Source: Curvularia sp. ZM96
Lineage: Eukaryota; Ascomycota; Dothideomycetes; Pleosporales; Pleosporaceae
Direction: 5' to 3'
Assembly (NCBI GenBank): GCA_022457065.1
Contig: JAJGBQ010000006.1
Span: forward strand, 310,001 to 374,000
DNA length: 64,000 bases
Shown: positions 1-11,118 of the stretch, piece after piece
How positions within the stretch are numbered: the first letter of the stretch is position 1
Layout of the letters: each line of letters begins with the position of its first letter
Notes under the pieces: generated by a model
The model's database searches: none
Told to the model about the DNA's origin: nothing
What the model saw: the letters and a program-made list of their open reading frames with translations, nothing else
Program-made: the position numbers and the translations under genes

Positions 1-219
1 AAGCGATTCGCGCGTTGAGGAAGACAGAGGTGGTCCAGCTTGCAGCCTGAGACGTCATTAGTATGTTGCTAAACTGCTACAGTGGGTAGCGCGTACGTCG
101 GATGGGTTCGAGAACGAAGGTATCGCGGTCGTGGGAATGGGAGGCTCAGTGTACACCATGAAGTCGGCCTGGATTCCTGCCGCCGCAGCTAGGATGAGAA
201 GTGATGCTTTTCCAAACAT
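1..219 (-). CDS. Small secreted protein, 5' part only (cut by window edge)
   Basis: The reading frame opens with ATG at 219 and a clear signal peptide: MFGK, then a hydrophobic core rich in Leu and Ala ending near residue 18 (GIQA), followed by a Pro/Thr/Ser-rich stretch. Unspliced, it stops at 58 after 53 residues. A better model uses an intron at 47-96 (50 nt, donor GTACGC, branch ACTAAT, acceptor CTCAG). Exons 97-219 and <1-46 then join in phase 0 and stay open to the window edge, giving ...SNPSD then AASWTTSVFLNARIA. I recognise no family. Secretion is inferred from the N-terminus; the body of the protein lies outside the window. Confidence 0.45.
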
Positions 220-657
220 GATTGCGGTTCTAAAATGCAGTGTCAAAGGTAGCGAGAGATGGGTACTACAGTGTGACGACTAGTAGTATGCACGATGCAA
301 CGAGTGGTAGTGCTCTGGGGGATCAACAGCAAAGGGAGAAGTGTTCATCTCGAGTGCCACGGCTGGGCGACGGACATCCTAAACATCATCCAAGACGTCC
401 TTCCTCGTATCAGATGGCACTTGCTCCACATTTTGCTGATGGCGTCGCGGCGTTCGTAATGTCGTCTACCATTGAGGCTATGCAAGGCCATGCGACGCCA
501 AGTCTTGACAGGCGGCTTGTGCGTGGTGGAAGGCCGCGCACTGCGGCTGCTGGACCTTCACGTGACTTTGACATCGCCATTATCAAAGTTTGGGGACATG
601 GTTTATATTCCTAGATTGACTGTCATGTACTCCGACCTCGGGATAGATTTTCCGCAC
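220..657. other. Divergent intergenic region
   Basis: This spacer separates the minus-strand secreted-protein start from the plus-strand large unknown protein. It probably holds both promoters. The downstream frame is open back to about 472, with in-frame ATGs at 490, 598 and 625, so the end of this region may be coding. I see no other element. Confidence 0.4.
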
Positions 658-3600
658 ATGATACTGACAACAGATATTGTAGATACGTGGACGCTGGTGG
701 CTGGATACAATCCAATGTGGCGTCGAGGCAACAAGGCAACTAGGCGCATCCAAGATTGCTTGCATCTGGGGCAGTGCAACAGAATCTATAAGTTTCCACT
801 CTTGCGTTTGATACTTCTGTCAAACCTATTGTACAACTCTCACACAGTGTTTTCTTGGACCTGTGGCACCTTTCAAATGGCCATAGGTAGGCTCCAGGCT
901 GCCCTGGCGTCGGCAACCAACGAGGTGACGGTGGCGGCGGCAAACCTCAACTTTGATTTCACTTTGATAAAATGCGAAGCACCGAAAGAATACCAGGCAT
1001 TAGGAAATGTGTTATCTACAAAGCGCAAAGAGAATGCTGAGTTTGGGTCAAGTCACGTGCTGGCAAGGCAACTTGGTGCTCTCTTCGATGGCGTCTGTCC
1101 TCAAACCCCTAAATTGTTAGAAGCGTACGGTAATCGAGCGTCGGAGATTGCGAAGGTTGCGAAGGAATCATCGAAACCATTTGCTGAGACCCTGTTTGGC
1201 GATTACACAGGCATTGACGGAACATCCATTTGGGCCGCCGCTACTTCCTCGAAATCCGCTTTGCACATACACTTGCTGGCTTGTCTTCTCGCACGCGTGT
1301 GGTCAGCACCAGAAGCCGTTGCAGTATGGGTTGAGTTGGTGTCAGAACGGAAAAAGGAGATTGCCCGCAAAGTTGATCAAGGCGAGCCAGTGGCATTCGC
1401 ACTGGCGGCGGCAGTTGGACAAGATATATCCCGGCCCCAGCTTGCCGCATTGGATACCAGCGCTAGAGCTTGGCTACGCACTGCGGACGACGTTTTCTGT
1501 CGAAAGCAAAAGCAACTCGATCTGATACTCAAGAACCTGGAACTGTCTATGCCTGGAGGACCAACTGTCTTTCCAAGCGTCATTCAAACGTGGAAGACAG
1601 CACTTGAGACTATGAACAACCTCGTTTCAGGTATACCTCAAGCGGTTCAGGATGGTGCTGCTCTGTTAGGTTTATCGGCCTGGCATCTGTATCCGAATAT
1701 GAGCATTTACGGCTCTGTATTCACTGAGGTCAAGATGGAAGATCCGAACATTTCCGAAGGCGGTGTGTTATCCTTGGGTGTATCGCGACGGCCAGATTCT
1801 TCCAACCTAAAGAGTGGAGTCCACTGGTCCCTATCATTATCCCAGTTACGCCATTATGGACGACCCGTCAAAGTAACAAGGGGTCTGGAAGCCAGTGCAA
1901 GACTGACATGGCCCCAATTTAGTCTTGTCCTGTTTGCGGCACTGCTTGAAGGGTTTGAGATGAACAATAACGGTCAAGCCTTTACTCGGCTTCTAATGTC
2001 TCTCCCTCGATACTCGGATCCCACTGCGTATTCCAATGAGCATCTCGTCCGAATACTCAAATTGCTCACAGACGGTGCTTCTGCATATACGAACCGTATG
2101 ATTGGGGATCAAGACATGAATCACAAATTAATACAGTTGGGGCGTAGAAGATATCGTGAATTTTTCAAGTTCAAAGACTTTGGATTCGAAGATGTTGGAC
2201 TGCCATTGTTTAGCATATTCCACCAAGTTGAGTTTGAGTCAGCCTTCAAGGATGTGGATTCAGCGGCTTCGTACTTCCGTCATGCAGCACAACGCCTTTG
2301 TAACGAGAGCACACCCTCCGACGCTTATCTCATAAGACACAAGGTTGTATCCAGTGTGAAACGCTCTACTCCAAGAGCAGAGGGTTATGTCGTAATGACA
2401 GCTCTGGCACCGACCTCTCAGGAAAGAACGGGTACTGGATCTCATCACAGATGGCTGCCTGCAACTTTTGGTGATATTCCAGTCCCAGACAGCGAGACTA
2501 GTTCATTAGATGCTCTCGTCAAGTTTGATTGCACAAATAAATCTTTGTGGACTGTTTCGGAAAATCGTACCAGAATCCACCTCTATCGTCCCATTATAGG
2601 AGATTGTAAAGCAACGGCGCTATTTGCCCAATGTCCTCTAGATAGTACCCGCATCCCCAAAGCGAACATTACTATCGAGGATTTTCAGTGGTGCCTGGAT
2701 CATGATCTCCTAGATCCTGGAAAGCTTTTCCAAAAGCTAGTGGATCCTTTCTATTCCGCGGACGACGGTATGACAGTGGTGATACGAGCACTTGGCGCCG
2801 CAGCGTTGATCTATGATGATTTGCCCGATGCCACCATTGACGCCAATATTCTTACACGCCCCTTGGCCTCGACGAAGTGGTTCCGGGATTTTCAGCTGGG
2901 CCATTTTGCTCATGCAGCGGTGCTCTCGATGATAGCGTACCTCGAGACTGGCATCCACGATACAGATCCCAAGCTACTCAAGCATGCCATAGCTGTTTCC
3001 TATGCAGACTCACTTTATGTTTCCAGTGCTGTAAGTAACCTCTCATGATCACTTTCCGTGTGCTAAGATTTCAGTTGATCCAAGATCCATATGAGTCTCT
3101 CACAAAACGGCAGTTCGCATCTTTTCGGAGAATCCTTGGAAATATAGGCAAACCGGGACTGACTTTTCTACTGCCTCCTCAAGAGCCTATGATGCGAGAG
3201 ATTGACACAGGCAGCTGGAGACTGGACTCGTACCACCATTTCGACGGCACCACGTCTCCGTCGTTCCAAAGTACGTCTATGCATCTGTCATTCACAGATT
3301 ACCACGTTCCCATATTTGATGGAGCGCGAGGATCATATGACAATCAAATATTCTTTCTTGAGTCTGTCATCTCTGTCCAAGATAGAGGTGAATGGATTGC
3401 TGATGTGGATCCTTTGCCTTTGGTTCTTCAGGATGATAACATGCACGGCAACGCCCTCTTAAAGCTCGATATGCCTGACACAACCGGGCTTCGAAGTCAG
3501 TCTTTATGCCAACACAATATCAACACATACTGTAATCAAGATATTACGGCAGTGGACACTTGGAATGAGTTACTTGATATACCAGCAGGAATCTTTGTCG

Positions 3601-3764
3601 TTCGAACCGGTGACAACTGGGTATCAAGGCTAGCGGCAACTCTGGTGGCATACCAGCGGATTATGCCCCAATCTTCAGACAACTTCGTTATCATCATCTG
3701 TCCACCTCAAGTTTGCTGGACTTGTGCTAAAGAGGAGTTTCCAGCACGGGCTTTCATATTCTGA
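658..3764 (+). CDS. Large conserved fungal protein of unknown function
   Basis: Exons 658-3030 and 3075-3764; the 44-nt intron (GTAAGT...TTTCAG) is phase 0 and joins LYVSSA to LIQDPYES. From ATG 658 the product is 1020 residues. The frame is open further up, so ATG 598 or 625 are alternatives, as is ATG 877 (MAIGRLQAALASA), where the best conserved part appears to begin. It resembles a family of ascomycete proteins of about 1000 residues that I know only as hypothetical. Visible features are an Ala-rich helical N-terminal part (VTVAAANLNFDF, FGDYTGIDGTSIWAAATSS) and a short C-terminal Cys motif, QVCWTC, close to the stop. There is no signal peptide from the 877 start and no convincing transmembrane segment. 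I assign no function. Confidence 0.75.
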
Positions 3765-6509
3765 ACGCAATCTATGAGATATGGACCGTCTGGGTTCGGT
3801 AACGTGGTACGTGTCCAGGTATCTACTGAGCCGATACAGTGCAGTCCTGAAAAGATTGCATGACAGAAGAGAAAGATGTGTACGATTTGGATAAAGAGGG
3901 CGCCAGTAGGGTACACGCAAGGAATGCAGGTTCGGCTCCTGGAGTCGCTAGTTCATGTTCTCCGGAGGCGTTCGATGTATAGGGATGACTCGAATAGACG
4001 GCGATGCGGCAGACGCACGTGAGAATCCTGCGGTCCTCTATCAGAAGACTCCTGTCAGCATGGTCTAGAAGTTCGTCGTATCTCGGAAAAGCTCTTGAAA
4101 CTATTTTTGTCCTACTACCATATCCGGATCATCGAAGAAAATAGGTCAATTCCAAATAGCGCCATGGTTGTGCCGATGCCCTTGTTCAGCCCTCACGGGA
4201 GCATTGCAATGTGTTGGTCATGGCGCCACAGACGATCATACATGTATAAAGAATTCGCCATCCAATTCATGACCACTGGTAGAGCTCCGGACCCGTGGCG
4301 CTTTTGGGGCAGCCACGCACCCAGTCAGGTGATGTCGCGATGTGTAGCAATTTAGCCTAATACCCCGGTGGTGGGATACCAGGATAATATGTTTTCTCGT
4401 GGCGCCGCGCTTGTAAGCTCAGACGGGAAGCATGCGGGACAAGACCTTGGTTTGAGCTTCAACGATCTTGTGCCTAACGTTGCGCTAAGCTTCCATCACG
4501 CCGCTTCGACTATGGGAAACGGGTAATCGGAGGCACCGATCGCGAGGTCCAGATACTGTTGTCTCAATGACTGGCTACGGATGGGAGGGATTTCGGGAAA
4601 CTAAGCCATGAGTGGTCCAGATTGCATGCATGATCATTCTGCAACGAACTTTCCGAGCATGGCAGTCCAAGCAGCTTCGTTGTGGAAACGCGGAGGACTC
4701 GTTGTTGTGGGGCACGGGGGACCGCTGTGGGTACTCAGTGTTAGGTTGTTGCAATTTTTATCTTGGGTGACCGGACACGTTATCGTGTACATGTTGTGGT
4801 GCTGATGGGGTTTCCAAGGCAAAGGCACGCCACTACGCGAGGTTATCAGGCGCCCTCAAACCGTGGGAAAGCGCATTGGATGCGGCTAGTTTCTGGATGC
4901 AGCGAGAATTGATTACTGGGCGATGGAGCAGACCAACACAGGCAGAGATTGCTGAGATGGTGGGAAGGCCGAGCAGGCGATAGGGTGTGCTCATCAGCCA
5001 AGGCGACTCATTCCCCGTTGTGGATACTAACAAGCAATGCAGAAGCAACTGCCGCATCAGCCGCAGCGCCTTCGCACCCTGCACGCCGGAATCCTGAGGG
5101 AAGAAGGGCACGACAGGCCGAGATTCGACTGAAGCGGTGGCGAGCGTAGCTGGCGCTGGATTGAGTTGTGAGCAACACAGGCAGTAATTGCAGGTCATTC
5201 AACCGGTATGAAGTGGCGCGGCCGACGACGTGGATGGCTGATGGAGCACGGGGAGCTGTCATGGAGAAAAGATGCCAGCCACCCGTTGGCGGCTGCGCCC
5301 AGAAAGCGCCCAGACCTAAGCGAGAGACTCCCGCTTGCAGGGTGACTGGATAGCAATTATTGGAAGGACGCTAGCAGAATGCACTATCCAAAGTCATGGC
5401 CGTTGGAGGGGAGCGCATGGCATGTCGTGAGACTTCCCCACGGGCGCGACTTTAGTCGTCGTGGATATCTGGGGAAAGATTCCTGGGGAACGGCGCGAGG
5501 CGTTGCTGGTGCCAGAGATAAGCGGAGGGTTGAAGGCAAATTGTGGAGGGGCCGCGGAGACTGCACAGGGGCCTGAACGGACGGGATGTCTATCCATGCG
5601 TACGATTCATCGCCGTTGGGCAGTTAACCTCCGGTCACGTGCGCAGCCCGCCGTGCTGGGGAACGACGGCTTGTTCAGACCGGCAGCCAGCGCGCTAGCA
5701 TTCACCTCGGCTCCGCGTGCTCTGCTAGCCCGGTCCCCAATCAACATGGGGCAAGGCTGGGGAAGGTCTGTTAGGCCCACGTTTTCGGTCGCTGGAGAAG
5801 GTGAGCTTAGAGTAAGGGGTTAGACGCTGGTTAATCTATTCAACCGTAGCCTGCCCATGGCCCGCCAGCTGATCACCGTCTTCGAGAAGGTTGGCAGAAG
5901 TGTTTTGGCAAATGCACCGAAAGTACGGCCGCTGGATGCTTGTTCGTGAGCTTCGCCAGGCACGCCGGGCTTACGGGCCTTGGGTCGGTGACACGAAGGC
6001 GTCTGCCAACCCAGCTTGGCTCCAACCAACAGAGACGACGGCAAGACAAGACGCAACAAGGCCAGCCTCATCTGGAGCTTGTTGGCCTCGACGGCTGCTC
6101 GTCCCGCATGCCGAGGCTGCCCCCCATGGCCTGGCCGCCGCACCCTGGCGCCCACCGCTTTGGTCTATTTGCCGCCCACTCTACCCCATACGGCGGTTCA
6201 TCCGCGAAAGCACCACACGACTGACTGTCGACACATGCATTTACCCGGTCCGCTAGACCGCCGCAGTTCTGGAGCCCAGGGCCCACACGCGATGGTTGAT
6301 GCTCCCAGCCCAGCATACATACATATATATGCTCTGCCGACCATGTTCTATCCAGGCTCAGCTGCAACCAGCCCACCCCGACAAGTCACCAGCTTACCTT
6401 ACCTGCTGCTCAGGACCGTGTTTGGTTGTGCGTTCCAAGCCAAGCCTGTCCTCGTTCCCTCGTTGCTTCCATCCCATCAACAGTCCCCGGACTAGGCGAG
6501 TCGCATACC
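3765..6509. other. Long intergenic region upstream of the sugar transporter
   Basis: About 2.7 kb with no reading frame that looks like a protein. Short open frames on both strands are of uneven composition and lack recognisable domains. The last ~130 bases before the transporter ATG are pyrimidine-rich and look like a fungal core promoter and leader. There is a short AT run near 6316-6336. I see no transposon ends. Confidence 0.5.
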
Positions 6510-8246
6510 ATGGGTTTCACCTCCAAGTTTACGCCCAAGATGGGCGCGGTGGCCAAGAGCAAGGCCGATGTTGAGCTCGCTCGGGCTGAGGCTCCTCATC
6601 TCAAGAGAGTCAACTGGAGATCGGATCCTGGACTACGCAAGCTCTACTTCTACGCCTTCTTCATCTGTATCGCTTCCGCGACTACGGGTTACGATGGGTA
6701 AGCATGGACCCGGTCGATATTTTCACACAGCATGCACTGACCTTTTTTCCCCCAGTTCCATGTTGAACAACTTGCGTATTCTTCCCATCTGGACCGACTA
6801 CTTCAACGACCCTCAGGGAGACACGCTCGGTCTTCTTACTGCTCTCTACGCCATCGGTTCCATTGCTTCGCTGCCCATTGCTCCCTTCGTTGCTGATCGC
6901 TTCGGACGTCGAGTATGCATCACCATGGGATGTGTCATTATGATTGTTGCGGCTGCCATTCAGGGTGCAGCCAAGAACCTCGACTACTTCATGGGCGGAC
7001 GCTTCCTCATGGGTTTCGGTAACTCTCTGGCTCAGCTTTCGTCTCCTCTGCTTCTTACCGAGCTTTGCCACCCTCAGCACCGTGCTCGTGTTACCGCCGT
7101 CTACAACTGCTTGTGGAACGTCGGTGCCATTATCTGCACATGGCTGACCTTCGGCACCAAGCGCATCAACAACGACTGGTGCTGGCGTGTTCCCGCTCTT
7201 TCCCAGGCTGCCCCCTCCATCATCCAGTTGGCTGCCATCTGGTTCATTCCCGAGTCCCCACGTTGGTTGATTGCTAAGGAGAGGAACGAAGAGGCCCTTG
7301 CCATCCTCGCCAAGTACCACGCCAACGGCGATGCCGACAACGCCACTGTCCAGTTCGAATATGCTGAGATCAAGGAGACTCTCCGCCTCGAGTTCCAGTA
7401 CCAGAAGAACTCTAGCTACCTCGACTTCCTCAAGACCAAGGGCAACAGGTACAGGCTTATGCTCCTTGCATCTCTCGGTCTGTTCTCTCAGTGGTCTGGC
7501 AACGGTCTCGTCTCCTACTACGCCACCGATGTCTACGACTCGATTGGCATCAAGGATGCTGACACCCAGCTTGGTATCAACGGTGGTCTTACTATCCTTT
7601 CGCTCATCGTCTCCGTTTCTTGCGCTCTGCTTGTTGACCGCGTCGGTCGTCGCCCGCTCTTCATCTCTGCCACTGCGGCCATGTGCGTTACCTTCATTGT
7701 CTGGACCATTGCTTCGTCGCAGCAGGAAGCTACCAAGAGCAAGGCTGCTGGTCAGGCCGTCATTGCCATGATCTGGATCTTCTCCGTCGCCTACGCTCTG
7801 GCCTGGTCCGGTCTGCTCGTCGCCTACACTGTCGAGATTTTGCCTTTCAAGATTCGTGCCAAGGGTCTCATGATCATGAACTTCTTCATCCAAGTTGCTC
7901 TGACCATCAACCAATACGTCAACCCTTACGGCTTCAAGTACCTCCACCCCACCTGGAAGTTCTACACCATCTACGCTGTAAGTTTATCTCCTAATATAAC
8001 ATCCCGAGAGCAACTGCTAATTCAAACTAGTGCTGGATCTTCCTTGAACTCGTCTTCGTCACTGTTTTCTACGTCGAGACCCGCGGACCTACTCTCGAGG
8101 AAGTCGCCAAGATCTTCGATGGTGATGAGGCCGAGGTTGCTCACATTGACATCAGCAAGGTCGAGGAGGACATTCTGCAGCACGGTACCACTGGCTTCGA
8201 GAAGGACAACAACGTCCGCATCGAACAGGTTAGGACTTCATCTTAG
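6510..8246 (+). CDS. MFS sugar transporter (hexose / lactose-permease-like)
   Basis: Exons 6510-6697, 6756-7977 and 8031-8246 encode 541 residues, the usual length for the sugar porter family of the major facilitator superfamily. These proteins carry sugars across the plasma membrane, usually with protons. Diagnostic motifs are present: DRFGRR after the second membrane segment, PESPRWL near residue 228, DRVGRR after the eighth segment, and VETRGPTLEE at the end of the last segment. Hydrophobic segments fit twelve helices. Both introns (58 and 53 nt) are canonical. The closest relatives I can recall are fungal transporters annotated as lactose permease or general substrate transporter; the actual sugar cannot be read from the sequence. 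It lies alone and converges on the GMC oxidoreductase. Codon use is strongly biased to C-ending codons, suggesting good expression. Confidence 0.9.
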
Positions 8247-9159
8247 ATGTAGCTCTGATTGGCCGTTGTTTGTGTTTTAGTGCCTGTAACAGGGGACGAG
8301 TTGTTGGTGCTTATCACTCTTACGATATACCAGGGCGAATGCATATGTTTCGCTAATGTCATTAATGAGATGTGTTCATCAATCATGGTCCCATTTTGAT
8401 TTGCATCATGGAATATCACTCGTCGTTTCATGTGTCGTATATTCATCCGGGCTAAAAAAGCACACGCTAACTGAGCTGATGTATGCACCACCATGGCTGA
8501 TCCGAAATCTCTGCAGTTAATCAATATCGCACTCAAAGGTTGGAGATCAGCAAATGCGCACGGAACCCCCTTCATCTCCTATAGGCGGGAAAAATGCGGC
8601 TAGTAAAGTGGGGTTAACCTAGCGCTGGGTTGATAATTTCTGCTGCTATCGAGTATGGGTAATCTCTCTTGTTTCGGTTGATGAAACAATTGTTAATTCG
8701 TGTGCAGTAAGCCCTAGCGGGTATGAGAGTCAAAGCCGAAGGTGTGTCTGTCATAGCAAGATGTCGCTGTCGGAGAAAGTGTGGCGACGCAGTCTCAAAG
8801 GGGCAATCGATAAACGTCGATGACACCCGATGGTGCTGATACTTGTGGCGCGCCTACCATATGCAGGTAAGCAGAACATCGAAGATGGAAATGCGACAAA
8901 AAGGCATACTAGCAAAGTGTCGTCAGTCTCCACGAGCGTCATAGAGCTAGAGTGAAGATCGTTACTGCTTTGGGCTCTTTCCTCGAATCCAGAGGCAGGC
9001 GTAATCCGTACTCTCACCACAGGCTCATCAACAAAACCCCAAATTGAATACTTCAACAATTTAGATATAACAAAACACTCAGGAAGCGAATTCACGAATG
9101 AAGCATATCGTATTTATTAGTCATCGCTTAACACAAATAACGCGAGTTATGTTATTAAT
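8247..9159. other. Convergent intergenic region
   Basis: This spacer holds the 3' ends of the sugar transporter (plus strand) and the GMC oxidoreductase (minus strand). I see no further coding sequence. A small open frame at 8751-9095 on the minus strand has no recognisable domain and is probably chance. Confidence 0.5.
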
Positions 9160-11118
9160 TCAACCTCTCTTCTTGATGATATCTGCAGCTTTCTCGCCAA
9201 TAGCATACACGGTTGCTTGGAGGTGTTGCGAAGGAATCAGAGGGATGATAGAAGCATCGACAATGGACAGATGCTTGACGCCGTAGAACAAGAGTTCGTC
9301 AGACACACAGCCACCCATATCCTCCGGCATCATGGGACAACTGCACGAAGGGTGCGCCAATGTCGGCGTGATGGAGCACGCCTGGATCGCAACATTTATG
9401 ATGTCGTCATCCGTCTTGTATTGTGCGCCTGGTGCCGTCTCTGCTAATGAGAACCTCTCAAGCTCCGGACGAGCGAATACCCGGCGAACATAACGCACAG
9501 AAGATGCCAGCAAGGCCTTATCAAGAGGGTTGCTCATTGTGTTGTAGAAGATCTTGGGAGGCCCTTGAGGATTCGCGGGGTCAAGCATTACGGTACCGCG
9601 GGATGCCGGTTTCTGCAGAGAAACAAGCTCAAAGAAACCAGCCGCTGGGATGCCTAGCTCAACGATACCTGCTTTATCGTTCTGGTATAAACCACTAAGG
9701 ATCTTGCGCTGGGTTCGGATACCCTTGAGTAGCTTCTTGTTGTTCTTGTAAAGTGACGGCAAGTATGCACCATCCTCCTGGCTCTCTAACTGTCTTGCAA
9801 GACTTCGGTACCTTTGGTTGTCGACTTCGGGAAGTGGGATGAATGCCAAGCTGTTGCCTCGAGCCTGAGTGAGTGGACCCGTCTTGTTGACGCGGTACTC
9901 CTCCCATGCGGAAGCATTGAATGCCGGATCAGTGCTCAAGGACGTTGGGTTTGGCGTGCTCATGTTGGACACATTGAATGCAACTCCCATATAAGGGTGG
10001 TCTTGGAGATTTGACCCAACGCCATCGTGCGCGAGCTTCACTGCAATGCCTGCGGCTTCAAGTACAGCTCTTGGACCAGTTTCACTTAGCTGCAATAGTT
10101 TCGGTGTGTTAAAGGCGCCAGCTGCCAATATCACCTCCTTCTTGGCATATACTGTTGTAGTGGTGTTTGATTTGGAGTAGGTGATTTTGACACCCTTTGC
10201 GGTAAGCTTCTTGCTATCGTCAAACACGAGCTCGGTGGCAACCGTTTCCAAAAGAACCTTGAGATTTGGCCGGGTAGAAACAGGGTCATAGTAAGAGTTC
10301 CGGGCGTGCGATCGTTCACCAAGTTCCGGGTTCATTGTGTTCGGCCACCACGCCGCCCCATATCCCTCGCCGTTGTTGCCGTCGACGGGCATGTGTGCCC
10401 CGGCTCCCTTGAAGGCTTTAAAATATTCCTTGAGATCAGGGTACTGGAAGTCGGATATACCAATCTTCAATGGACCGTTATCGTATCTGAAAGACCCTGG
10501 TTAGCTAGGTTCTGGAGGGAAAAAGCCTGAACCTACGCCTCAGGGTCCCATCTCATGTTGAACTCAGCCGCTACATCCGCTGGCGGGGGGATGAACTTGG
10601 TTCCTTTTTTGAAATATGGGAAGATGCCCGCCCAACCCCAGTTCTTGTTGCCTAGTGCTTCCCAAGCATCGTAGTCTGCAGCGGCAGCTCTCCCATACAG
10701 CATACCGTTGACAATTGAGCCACCACCAAGTACCTTCGCGGCAAGTCCTTTGTAAGTAAGATTCGCAAGGGAGGGATCAGGCTCAGAAAGATAGTTCCAC
10801 ATGAGAGATGCATTTCCTGCATAAGTTGCGCCATATGGCAGACGGATGCTAGGGTTATCATCTGCACGTCCAGCTTCGATGACGAGTACAGTTTCTTTTG
10901 ATAGGTCAGTCTCGCTCGACTTTTGATTTTGCAGCGAACGTACTCTTTTGGTCTTCAGAGAGACGATTTGCAACTATGAGGCCCGACACACCGCCGCCGA
11001 CGATCACGTAGTCGTATGTGTTCTTCTCAGCACGCTTGTTCACTTTACCCGAGTGACCAGACAAAGCAGTCGTAGCACCCAAGAGCGCGACCACTACAAC
11101 GGTCGTGCGTGCAAACAT
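9160..11118 (-). CDS. Secreted GMC-family FAD oxidoreductase
   Basis: Exons, in transcript order, are 11118-10944, 10894-10537 and 10486-9160; introns of 49 and 50 nt are in frame. The product is 619 residues, typical for glucose-methanol-choline oxidoreductases (aryl-alcohol, glucose or choline oxidases and dehydrogenases). A signal peptide (MFARTTVVVVALLGATTALS) points to secretion. The FAD-binding Rossmann motif VIVGGGVSGL is at residues 38-47, followed by TVLVIEAG. GMC signatures are KVLGGGSIVNGMLYGRA and GAFNTPKLLQLSETGP. The C-terminal catalytic region has HPSCSCPM (His near 556) and SQHLQATVYAIGEKAADI (His near 599), matching the His/His active-site pair, so the enzyme looks intact. 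The substrate is not evident. No biosynthetic partner lies next to it; the neighbouring transporter is convergent, not co-oriented. Confidence 0.92.

Noticed and set aside
95..125. tRNA-like B-box motif (GGTTCGAGAAC)
   Set aside because: The flanks do not fold into a T-arm or acceptor stem and no A-box lies at the right distance. A similar motif on the minus strand near 57710 fails in the same way.
6682..7947. 421-codon open frame antisense to the sugar transporter
   Set aside because: It is a shadow of strong codon bias (C at third positions) in the transporter; its composition is Gly/Asp/Asn/Val-rich without domains.
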